From assembly GCA_003537695.1 (NCBI GenBank), contig DPRC01000155.1, positions 1 to 5,827 on the forward strand: a stretch of DNA of 5,827 bases, read 5' to 3'. Under the pieces are notes generated by a model that searched no databases, was not told the DNA's origin, and saw only the letters and a list, made by a program, of their open reading frames with translations. Made by a program: the position numbers and the translations under genes. This document shows, in pieces, positions 1-5,827 of this stretch. The DNA comes from Polaribacter sp. (lineage in GTDB: Bacteria > Bacteroidota > Bacteroidia > Flavobacteriales > Flavobacteriaceae). Positions within the stretch are counted from its first letter, which is position 1, and the number at the start of each line of letters is the position of its first letter.

Positions 1-10
1 GTTCAAAAAC

Positions 11-48
11 TATACATAAGATTCATATGCATCATAAAATTATGTATA
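11..48. promoter_or_regulatory. Candidate PadR operator: 38-bp dyad upstream of padR
   Basis: The arms TATACATAA (11-19) and TTATGTATA (40-48) are perfect reverse complements. The centre of the dyad (between 29 and 30) is itself the palindrome ATGCAT (27-32), and 22-23 also pair with 36-37, so 14 of the 19 symmetrical positions match. A second, nested dyad CATAA-AA-TTATG lies at 33-44. PadR proteins are known to bind AT-rich dyads with ACAT/ATGT half-sites, often at their own promoter. Here ACAT is in the left arm and ATGT in the right, the opposite order to the often quoted ATGT-N8-ACAT, so the match to that consensus is loose. The right arm overlaps the -7 element at 45-52, which fits a repressor site. 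Autorepression is inferred. Confidence 0.55.
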
Positions 49-52
49 TTTG
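45..52 (+). promoter_or_regulatory. Bacteroidota-type -7 promoter element for the padR operon
   Basis: TATATTTG is an exact match to the Bacteroidota sigma-A -7 consensus TAnnTTTG. No TTG/TTTG -33 element is seen at the expected distance upstream, where the dyad lies instead. Transcription would start at about 58-60, giving a leader of roughly 60 bases before the padR ATG at 119. Confidence 0.55.
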
Positions 53-118
53 GAACGATTGATTTTGTCTTTGCGGCAAAGGACGGCAGTTGCATACATT
101 CACGAGTACACATTAAAA

Positions 119-457
119 ATGGGAAATCAGAAATTATACAAAGGGTCTTTACAGACGATTATTTTAAAGTTACTTGTCAGTAATGATAAAATGTATGGCT
201 ATGAAATTACACAAAAGGTAAAGGAATTAACCAAAGGGGAATTGCAAATTACAGAAGGTGCTTTGTATCCGGCCTTGCACAAATTAGAAGCCGATGGTTT
301 GTTGGAAGTAGAGGTCGCCAAAGTGGGGAATAGATTGCGGAAGTATTATAAACTAACGGAGAGTGGTGCGAAAGAAACAGCAAGTAAGCTTGCAGAGATG
401 CACGAGTTTTTAAGGACCATGCAACAGTTGGTAAATCCTAAATTTAGCTTGGAATAA
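119..457 (+). CDS. PadR-family winged-helix transcriptional regulator
   Basis: This is a 112-residue DNA-binding protein of the short PadR class, which is little more than a winged helix plus a C-terminal dimerisation helix. The family hallmarks are present: K-G-S-L near residues 8-11, M-Y-G-Y-E-I at 25-30, the recognition-helix region I-T-E-G-A-L-Y-P-A-L-H-K-L-E at 44-57, then D-G-L-L, and a basic wing N-R-L-R-K-Y-Y-K-L-T at 71-80. The helix at about 84-104 would form the dimer interface. The frame is open from a TTG at 50, but that codon lies inside the -7 element, and the 23 extra residues do not look like PadR sequence, so the ATG at 119 is chosen. The next gene starts one base after the stop, indicating a shared mRNA and probable translational coupling. 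Proteins of this class usually repress their own operon and a linked transporter. The inducing signal is unknown. Confidence 0.93.
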   Translation: MGNQKLYKGSLQTIILKLLVSNDKMYGYEITQKVKELTKGELQITEGALYPALHKLEADGLLEVEVAKVGNRLRKYYKLTESGAKETASKLAEMHEFLRTMQQLVNPKFSLE

Positions 458-458
458 T

Positions 459-1133
459 ATGGAAATCTCAAAAGAACAGCTTTTACAAATAGATCAATAC
501 CTATTAAAATGTGGGGTTAAATTTCTTGATGTTAGATCGGAGATTGTGGATCATTTTGCCAGTATTTTAGAGAAAAAATTAAATAACAATCCTGGATTAG
601 ATTTTAATAAAGAAATACAAAATATACATAGCGATTTTAAAGACAATGGTTTTAAAAACTTACTTAAAGAGAAAACTAAATCAGTTCAAAAAAGATTTTA
701 TAAACAATCGGTAGCGCAGCTTATTACTTTTTTTAAACTTCCTAAAATACTGATAATGGTGGCGCTCTTTTGTGCCTTGTATTGGTCCATGAGTTTTATG
801 GAAGAGACCGCCTCTTTTTTCTCGGTTTTAAGTGGCGTTTTAATTTTTCTAGGGTTTCGATTATTGTTTAATGTGAATATGAGAAATTCAAAAAAAGACA
901 CTTTTTTGGTCTTAAACATGACCCTCTATTTTTTTAATATTTTTTATGTCTGTGTTATGATTTTTAATTTTGCTTCAGGAGTGAAAAATGAGATATATTT
1001 TTTAATTTTTAGCACCAGCTTTATTAAATTAGTGGTTTTTGTATTCTTACTGCTTTTTTACTGGTCTGGAGAGTATGTATACCGTCAAAACAAAAAAGAG
1101 ATTCAAAAACAATATCCAAATTGTGTGCTTTAA
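459..1133 (+). CDS. Membrane protein with HAAS/DUF1700-like N-terminal domain (first paralogue)
   Basis: This 224-residue protein has two parts. Residues 1 to about 85 are soluble and helical, with the motif D24-V-R-S-E-I-V-D-H32 followed by an amphipathic helix, an L-D-F segment at 47-49 and N-G-F near 63-65. Residues 96-204 hold about four hydrophobic segments (roughly 96-113, 118-137, 148-170 and 179-204), then a basic tail ending in Q-Y-P-N. There is no signal peptide, so the N-terminal domain should face the cytosol. Its layout resembles the HAAS (DUF1700) domain, a small helical signalling domain found beside PadR regulators, but this is a pattern judgement, not a profile match. It starts one base after padR and stops two bases before a paralogue. 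A role in relaying a membrane signal to PadR or to the downstream exporter is inferred. No enzymatic motif is visible. The gene is notably AT- and Phe-rich. Confidence 0.85.
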   Translation: MEISKEQLLQIDQYLLKCGVKFLDVRSEIVDHFASILEKKLNNNPGLDFNKEIQNIHSDFKDNGFKNLLKEKTKSVQKRFYKQSVAQLITFFKLPKILIMVALFCALYWSMSFMEETASFFSVLSGVLIFLGFRLLFNVNMRNSKKDTFLVLNMTLYFFNIFYVCVMIFNFASGVKNEIYFLIFSTSFIKLVVFVFLLLFYWSGEYVYRQNKKEIQKQYPNCVL

Positions 1134-1135
1134 CT

Positions 1136-1843
1136 ATGGAATTAACAGAAATCCACATACAGGAACTTTATAAATTCACCAGAAAGCACTTCGTGTATTT
1201 TTATGATGTGCAGTCAGAATTGGTAGATCATTTAGCAAACGATATCGAAGCTATTTGGGAAGTATCTCCAAAATTGTCCTTTGAAGAAGCTCGGGACAAA
1301 TCTTTTAAAAATTTCGGGATTTTTGGTTTTATGGACGTTATCGAAGCCAAACAAAAACAAATGAATAGGCGCTACCGTAAAATTTTGTGGCGTTTTTTTA
1401 AAGAGTGGTTTACCATGCCTAAATTGGCGGTTACAGCAAGTGTTTTTTTAATTATATTTTTCTTTTTAAAACTTTCACATTCAAAATATATATTATTGGG
1501 AGCATTGCTTTGCCTTGCTATTTTTGATTTGATAAAGCAGTATAGGTCTCGAAAAAAGCAACAAAAAACAACACAGAAAAAAGAGAAAATATTCTTATTG
1601 GAATCGATGATTGGAGAAACACGAAAAGGTTTTACGGGAGTCGCATTGATAAATAGCTTTAACTTTATAAATTTGTCGAGAGTTCCTTTTAGTTCGCTGG
1701 AAAATCACTGGTTGTTGTTGCTTTCTTTTTCTGTAACTCTCGTGGTCTTATTGTTTTATGTGACGGCATATTTAATTCCACAAAAAGCAGAGGAATTGCT
1801 CATAGAAACCTATCCAGAGTATAAATTGGTACAACGTTTGTAA
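1136..1843 (+). CDS. Membrane protein with HAAS/DUF1700-like N-terminal domain (second paralogue)
   Basis: This 235-residue protein is a diverged tandem copy of the preceding gene. With the start at the ATG at 1136 the motif D24-V-Q-S-E-L-V-D-H32 falls at the same residue numbers as in its neighbour, and both proteins begin M-E-I/L-S/T. That supports this start over a TTG at 1121 that would overlap the previous gene. The N-terminal domain continues with L-S-F-E-E-A (47-52) and F-G-I-F-G-F (60-65), closer to the usual HAAS helix pattern than the first copy. Clear membrane segments lie at about 96-112, 117-133 and 191-214. Between the second and last lies a strongly basic stretch (about 135-151, rich in Lys, Arg and Gln) and a weakly hydrophobic region, so the membrane part has diverged more than the soluble part. 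The C-terminus carries T-Y-P-E-Y, echoing Q-Y-P-N in the first copy. Function is unknown; a sensor or adaptor role with PadR and the ABC genes is inferred. Confidence 0.85.
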   Translation: MELTEIHIQELYKFTRKHFVYFYDVQSELVDHLANDIEAIWEVSPKLSFEEARDKSFKNFGIFGFMDVIEAKQKQMNRRYRKILWRFFKEWFTMPKLAVTASVFLIIFFFLKLSHSKYILLGALLCLAIFDLIKQYRSRKKQQKTTQKKEKIFLLESMIGETRKGFTGVALINSFNFINLSRVPFSSLENHWLLLLSFSVTLVVLLFYVTAYLIPQKAEELLIETYPEYKLVQRL

Positions 1844-1894
1844 CAAACCCTATTTTAAAACTACTAATCAAGTACTAAACCAACATATTATTAT

Positions 1895-3361
1895 ATGATT
1901 TCACACTTTTTAAAATTAGAATGGAAACAATTTTTCCGCTCTTCACATTGGCAAAAAGGAATTGCATTAAAAATAATAATGGGATTTTTTGTACTCTATT
2001 TTATGGTGGCCTTTTTAGCAATTGGTGTTGGAGGGTATTATATATTAAAAAAAACATTGCCAGCATTAGATCCACTGCAATTGGTGAACTCCTATTTGTT
2101 GTATGTGGTTTTAGGAGAGTTGGTCTTAAGATACCTGATGCAGACCCTGCCAGTAATGAACATTAAGCCTTTATTGATACTTCCGATAAAACGAAGTATG
2201 TTGGTACATTATGTCTTAGGGAAGTCAGCAATTTCTCTTTTTAATATCATTAGCTTATTTTTTTATATTCCTTTTGCTGTTGTTTTGATCATTGAGGGCT
2301 ATGACACGGGTGGCGCTTTAGGTTGGTTGTTAGCAGTTGTTTTAATGACACAGTCAGTAAATTTTTTAAATTTTCTAATTAATAAAAGTACCATTGCTTT
2401 GGGCAGTATTGTCTTTTTGCTTTTAGCAACCATAGGGTTGCAAAAATTTGGTGTTTTTGATATTACCGTTTTTGGGGGGCAAGTTTTTGACGCGGTGTAT
2501 GCAAGTCCTGTATACTCTTTAATTGGTTTTGTAATTTTAGGTGTCTTGTATAATTTGAATTATAAACAGTTAAAAAGCTTGGTGTATTTGGATGAAGCGG
2601 TTTCTCAAAAAGTAGAGGAAGCAACTTCTATAGATTTATCTTTTGCGAACAGACTTGGGGATGTTGCGCCTTTTATAAAAAATGACATCCGGTTAATTTG
2701 GAGAAATAAGAGAACAAAAACAGTCTTCTTAATGTCGTTTTTATTTTTGTTCTATGGTCTTATTTTTTTTACACAAGAAGCCTATAGGGATATGCCTGCA
2801 ATGCTAATGTTTGCCTCTTTATTTATTACCGGAGGCTTTACTTTAAATTACGGTCAGTTTATTCCGGCATGGGATAGCGCTCATTATAAGATGCTGATGA
2901 GTCAGAGTTTTAAATATCGGAAATTTTTAGAGTCTAAATGGATTTTGATGGTGGTGATGACTTCAATTTTATACGTATTGAGTTTTCCATATCTATATTT
3001 TGGATCTAGAATTTTTTTAATGATTACAGCCGGCGCTATTTTTAATATTGGCTTTAACTCACTCTTCTTATTGTACGCGGGCTCTTTTAATAGAAAAAAA
3101 ATCGATTTAAATAAAAGTGGTTTTGGAAATACACAGGGTACTAGTGCCACACAGTTTCTTATCATCGTACCACTTATGTTATTGCCCATGTTATTGTTTT
3201 GGGTTTTCAATAAGTTTGTAGGTTATAATTCCGGTTTTATTGTGGTGGCTTCTGTAGGAATCATCAGTTTGCTTTTAAAAAAACAGGCGATGAATTTTAT
3301 CGAAAAAAAATACATCAAAGACAAATACGTGATGATTAACGCTTTTGGAAAAGAAGCATAA
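1895..3361 (+). CDS. DUF5687-family (ABC-2-like) transporter permease
   Basis: This 488-residue inner-membrane protein has about twelve hydrophobic segments and matches the length and character of DUF5687 proteins, which in Bacteroidota are typically encoded beside a single ABC ATPase. It appears built from two six-helix halves. The first opens with an amphipathic segment (F-L-K-L-E-W-K-Q-F-F-R-S, residues 5-16) before the first helix; a similar segment (F-I-K-N-D-I-R-L-I-W-R-N, 260-271) opens the second half. L-P-I-K-R at 96-100 followed by G-K, and the S-F-K-Y-R-K-F region at 338-344, resemble the cytosolic coupling segments of ABC-2 permeases. A soluble linker at about 228-260 joins the halves. 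It starts 51 bases after the previous gene and ends 19 bases before the ATPase gene, so one polypeptide probably supplies the whole membrane part of an exporter. The substrate is unknown; related transporters move lipids, peptides or antibiotics. Confidence 0.85.
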   Translation: MISHFLKLEWKQFFRSSHWQKGIALKIIMGFFVLYFMVAFLAIGVGGYYILKKTLPALDPLQLVNSYLLYVVLGELVLRYLMQTLPVMNIKPLLILPIKRSMLVHYVLGKSAISLFNIISLFFYIPFAVVLIIEGYDTGGALGWLLAVVLMTQSVNFLNFLINKSTIALGSIVFLLLATIGLQKFGVFDITVFGGQVFDAVYASPVYSLIGFVILGVLYNLNYKQLKSLVYLDEAVSQKVEEATSIDLSFANRLGDVAPFIKNDIRLIWRNKRTKTVFLMSFLFLFYGLIFFTQEAYRDMPAMLMFASLFITGGFTLNYGQFIPAWDSAHYKMLMSQSFKYRKFLESKWILMVVMTSILYVLSFPYLYFGSRIFLMITAGAIFNIGFNSLFLLYAGSFNRKKIDLNKSGFGNTQGTSATQFLIIVPLMLLPMLLFWVFNKFVGYNSGFIVVASVGIISLLLKKQAMNFIEKKYIKDKYVMINAFGKEA

Positions 3362-3380
3362 TTAAAATAAAAAATACAGC

Positions 3381-4076
3381 ATGATTACAATCGATACAAT
3401 TTCAAAAAAATACGGAAAAACAGAAGTTTTAAATGTGGCATCCATAGAAATCCCCACCGGTCAAAGCTTTGGTTTGGTTGGAAATAATGGCGCAGGTAAA
3501 ACAACGTTATTCAATGTTATTTTAGATTTAATAAGGCCAACAACAGGAAGTGTTATTAGCAATAATATTGTGGTAAGCGAAAGTGAGGCTTGGAAAAATT
3601 TCACAGGGTCTTTTATTGATGAATCTTTTTTAATAGGGTATTTAACTGCAGAAGAGTATTTTCAATTTGTTGGAGATCTAAGAGGAATGAATGCCTTAGA
3701 AGTAACTACATTTATCGGTGAGTTTGAAGATTTTTTTAACGACGAAATTATTGGGAAGAAAAAATATTTAAGAGATTTAAGCAAGGGAAATCAGAAAAAA
3801 GCTGGAATTGTTGCGGCACTAATGGGAAATCCAGAAGTGGTGATTTTAGATGAACCTTTTGCGAACTTAGATCCAACTACTCAGATTCGACTAAAGCAAG
3901 TCATCAAAAAATTAACAGACACTAGCAATATTACGGTCTTAATTTCTAGCCACGACCTAACACATGTAACTGAAGTTTGCGAGCGCATTGTTGTTTTAGA
4001 CAAGGGCATTGTAGTTAAGGACCTTGTAACATCTGCAGCAACTTTAAAAGAACTGGAGCTTTACTTTTCAGTGTAG
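3381..4076 (+). CDS. ABC transporter ATP-binding protein (ABC-2 exporter type)
   Basis: This 231-residue nucleotide-binding subunit powers the adjacent permease. Motifs in order are Walker A G-N-N-G-A-G-K-T-T (34-42), a signature L-S-K-G-N-Q (133-138) in place of LSGGQ, Walker B V-V-I-L-D-E-P (153-159) with the catalytic Glu158, D-loop N-L-D-P (162-165), and the switch histidine His191 in S-S-H-D. The Q-loop position, eight residues before L-T at 88-89, is Asp80 instead of Gln; acidic residues at this position are also seen in the BcrA-like drug-resistance and lantibiotic-immunity branch. The protein is short, ending soon after the core fold with no extra regulatory domain. It should form a homodimer on the cytosolic face under the single DUF5687 permease. 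It is the last gene of the block; a 197-base gap with a hairpin follows. Confidence 0.95.
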   Translation: MITIDTISKKYGKTEVLNVASIEIPTGQSFGLVGNNGAGKTTLFNVILDLIRPTTGSVISNNIVVSESEAWKNFTGSFIDESFLIGYLTAEEYFQFVGDLRGMNALEVTTFIGEFEDFFNDEIIGKKKYLRDLSKGNQKKAGIVAALMGNPEVVILDEPFANLDPTTQIRLKQVIKKLTDTSNITVLISSHDLTHVTEVCERIVVLDKGIVVKDLVTSAATLKELELYFSV

Positions 4077-4121
4077 TTGGTATAAAACTGCTATTGAATA
4101 AGAACTTTAGCCATGAATTGC

Positions 4122-4179
4122 GCTCGTAAAATCTCTAATTTTTTCTATTGAAGTGAAAAGAAAAAGAGATTTTACGGGT
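4122..4179 (+). terminator. Long imperfect hairpin after the ABC operon, possible terminator
   Basis: CGTAAAATCTCT (4125-4136) pairs perfectly with AGAGATTTTACG (4165-4176). The stem extends outward through a C-G pair and two G-U pairs to 4122/4179 and, after a two-base bulge (4137-4138), inward through 4139-4144 with 4159-4164. The stem lies 45 bases after the ABC stop codon. The base of the stem is followed only by a weak T-rich stretch (TTCATTTTAGG), so intrinsic termination is plausible but not clear-cut. It could instead protect the mRNA 3' end. Confidence 0.4.
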
Positions 4180-4218
4180 TCATTTTAGGACATCCTTATT
4201 TTATTGTTATTTTTACAC

Positions 4219-4250
4219 ACTAATTTATACTATTTTCAAATGAAATTAGT
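4219..4250. repeat. 8-bp inverted repeat in the sprE upstream region
   Basis: ACTAATTT (4219-4226) and AAATTAGT (4243-4250) are perfect reverse complements separated by 16 bases, with a nested TTTCA-AA-TGAAA dyad at 4234-4245. The right arm overlaps TAGTTTTA (4247-4254), one base off the Bacteroidota TAnnTTTG -7 consensus, 19 bases before the ATG at 4274. No -33 element is seen. This may mark the sprE promoter with a regulator site, but such repeats arise easily in AT-rich DNA. Confidence 0.25.
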
Positions 4251-4273
4251 TTTAGATAAGAGTTTCTTAATTT

Positions 4274-5827
4274 ATGGAATACATTAAAAAAACATTTCTA
4301 TACCTTATTCTTTTATTTTTGCTAGCTGCTTGCAGTGCGAAAAAAGATACTATTTCGAGCAGAAATTATCATGCATTTACCTCATACTTTAATATTTTAT
4401 TTAATGGTGAAGAGGCTTTTGAAAAAGGAATACAAGCGATTAATGAAGGGTATAAAGATGATTGGTTTAAGCAATTACCCATAGAGCCTATTGTTTTTGA
4501 TGATCGAAAAACAGCAATACCAATTCTTAAGAAGGCACTTCCTGGAGCGCGTTTTAGTATAAATAAAAAAACAGAAATAAATAAAGAGACAAAAAACGAA
4601 AGCCCTTTTAGTAGAGCAGAAGAAAAAGCGGTAAAGGCAATTCAGATGCACGGGATGAATATTGACGGTTTAGAAAGAAACGGTCAAATAGATGATGCTT
4701 ATTTACTATTGGGGAAAGCACGCTATTATTCCCAACGTTTTGTTCCTGCTGTAGAGGCTTTTAATTATGTGATTGCGAATTATCCGAATGCTAGTTTAAT
4801 TGCAGAAACTAAAATTTGGCGGGCAAAAGCCAGCATTAGAATGGATAATGAAGAACTCGCCATTGAAACCATGAAGCTGTTGTTGGTTGTAAAAGATACT
4901 TTAGAGCTTGATTTTGATCCCGAAATTATAGAGCAAGCGAATACCGCCTTAGCAATGGCATATATCAAGTCTGATAGTTTGCAAAACGCAAAAAAGCATT
5001 TAATATTAGCAACAAGAACGCGAAGAAATATAGAACAGGCAGCTAGAAACATGTTTGTATTAGGTCAGATGTATGCAAAAGAGAATAAAAAAGATTCTGC
5101 AGCAGTCGTCTTTAACCAACTAACGGCATTTAAAGATGCACCTAAAAAATATAAAATTCATGCAAACATAGCGTTGGCAAAAAACACTTTTAACGATTCT
5201 ATTTCAAGTGATATTTTAAATAGGTTAGAGAAATTAATAGACAATAGAGACAACCGACCTTATTTGGATCAGTTGTATTATCAAGTTGCTGTGCTGCATG
5301 AAGAAAAGGACAGTGTTGGTCTTGCTGTTTCGTATTACAACAAATCTTTACGAGCAAAAACTCAGGAAGCACAGCAAAAAAGTTTTACCTACGAAGGCTT
5401 AGGAAATCTATATTTTAGAGATTCAGAGTATCAATTAGCAAATAGTTATTATGACAGTGTTCTAAAAGTTGCTTTGGACACGATAGATTTGCGGGTTCGC
5501 AGGGTAAAAAGAAAATCTAAAAACTTAGCATCTCTAATTAAGTTTGAGGAGGTTGTTGCAGTAAACGATAGCATTTTAAGAATCGCCTCTTTGTCTAAAG
5601 CGGAGCAGACAGCTTTTTTTCAGAAGTATATTAATAAATTAAAAAATGCAGACGAAGAAGCTGCCCAGTTGAAGTTAAATCAAATTGCCTTTGGAGGAAC
5701 AGCAAGTACGCTAACTTCTTCAAATAAAGGAAAGTGGTATTTTTACAATTCACAATCTTTAGGATTTGGCAAAACAGACTTTCAAAAAGTTTGGGGAAAC
5801 AGGAAGCTAGAAGATAATTGGCGTTGG
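4274..5827 (+). CDS. sprE: Type IX secretion / gliding motility lipoprotein SprE (PorW), 5' part
   Basis: The reading frame is open for 518 codons and runs off the window without a stop; the family is usually about 800-900 residues, so roughly the N-terminal 60% is present. Residues 1-20 are a lipoprotein signal peptide with the lipobox L-A-A-C and lipidated Cys20; Ser21 follows, and export to the outer membrane's periplasmic side is expected. After a conserved block (about 30-75, including N-Y-H-A-F-T-S-Y-F-N-I-L-F-N), TPR-like helix pairs occupy about 138-205, 222-285 and 331-400, e.g. the G-Q-I-D-D-A-Y-L-L-L-G-K-A-R-Y-Y region. W-Y-F-Y-N-S-Q-S-L-G-F-G at 488-499, then F-Q-K-V-W-G-N-R, is a strong SprE/PorW feature. 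In Flavobacterium johnsoniae SprE is required for gliding and protein secretion, and PorW in Porphyromonas gingivalis connects the outer-membrane translocon with the PorK/PorN ring. No frameshift is visible. The 197-base gap and hairpin before it suggest a separate transcription unit. Confidence 0.93.
   Translation, partial: MEYIKKTFLYLILLFLLAACSAKKDTISSRNYHAFTSYFNILFNGEEAFEKGIQAINEGYKDDWFKQLPIEPIVFDDRKTAIPILKKALPGARFSINKKTEINKETKNESPFSRAEEKAVKAIQMHGMNIDGLERNGQIDDAYLLLGKARYYSQRFVPAVEAFNYVIANYPNASLIAETKIWRAKASIRMDNEELAIETMKLLLVVKDTLELDFDPEIIEQANTALAMAYIKSDSLQNAKKHLILATRTRRNIEQAARNMFVLGQMYAKENKKDSAAVVFNQLTAFKDAPKKYKIHANIALAKNTFNDSISSDILNRLEKLIDNRDNRPYLDQLYYQVAVLHEEKDSVGLAVSYYNKSLRAKTQEAQQKSFTYEGLGNLYFRDSEYQLANSYYDSVLKVALDTIDLRVRRVKRKSKNLASLIKFEEVVAVNDSILRIASLSKAEQTAFFQKYINKLKNADEEAAQLKLNQIAFGGTASTLTSSNKGKWYFYNSQSLGFGKTDFQKVWGNRKLEDNWRW

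Noticed and set aside
50..118. N-terminal extension of the PadR reading frame from a TTG at 50
   Set aside because: The TTG lies within the -7 promoter element, the 23 extra residues lack PadR character, and the ATG at 119 gives the usual family length.
698..919. Minus-strand open frame of 73 codons
   Set aside because: It is antisense to a well-supported membrane-protein gene and has no recognisable domain.
1121..1135. Upstream TTG start for the second membrane protein, overlapping the first
   Set aside because: The ATG at 1136 aligns residue for residue with the start of the paralogue at 459.
1844..1894. Possible internal promoter before the permease gene (TATTTTAA and an AGTACT palindrome)
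   Set aside because: TATTTTAA matches only part of TAnnTTTG, there is no -33 element, and the short gap fits simple co-transcription.
1921..2166. Plus-strand open frame of 81 codons in another frame
   Set aside because: It lies wholly inside the DUF5687 permease gene and its translation resembles no family.
2902..3210. Minus-strand open frame of 102 codons
   Set aside because: It is antisense to the 3' half of the permease gene and shows no family features.
4113..4151. 12-codon ATG frame in the intergenic gap
   Set aside because: It overlaps the left arm of the hairpin, has no start signal, and is of a length expected by chance.
4780..5052. Minus-strand open frame of 90 codons, superficially Cys- and Ser-rich and hydrophobic
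   Set aside because: It is the complement of sprE TPR-coding sequence; the sprE frame is continuous across it and clearly the coding one.

Overview
The window looks like part of a chromosome from a marine-type member of the Flavobacteriaceae (Bacteroidota). The evidence is the very AT-rich DNA, the absence of clear Shine-Dalgarno sequences before the genes, a promoter element of the Bacteroidota type (TAnnTTTG), a DUF5687-type permease, and a SprE/PorW-type lipoprotein of the type IX secretion system. All genes lie on the + strand and no mobile element, RNA gene or CRISPR array is visible.

Positions 1-4076 read as one operon-like block of five genes: a short PadR-family repressor (119-457); two tandem paralogous membrane proteins (459-1133 and 1136-1843), each with a small helical cytosolic N-terminal domain resembling the HAAS/DUF1700 domains that accompany PadR regulators in other phyla; a 488-residue DUF5687/ABC-2-type permease (1895-3361); and its ABC ATPase (3381-4076). 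The first three genes are separated by 1 and 2 bases, so they are probably translationally coupled. Upstream of padR a 38-bp dyad (11-48) overlaps a perfect TAnnTTTG element (45-52), which suggests autorepression. The working model is that PadR controls its own operon, the two membrane proteins sense or relay a signal at the inner membrane, and the ABC exporter is the effector. The substrate and signal cannot be read from the sequence.

Positions 4077-4273 form an intergenic gap holding a long imperfect hairpin (4122-4179, possible terminator) and an 8-bp inverted repeat (4219-4250). From 4274 to the window end runs an open, incomplete gene for a TPR-rich lipoprotein of the SprE/PorW family, required for type IX secretion and gliding. 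It appears to be a separate transcription unit, functionally unrelated to the block before it.
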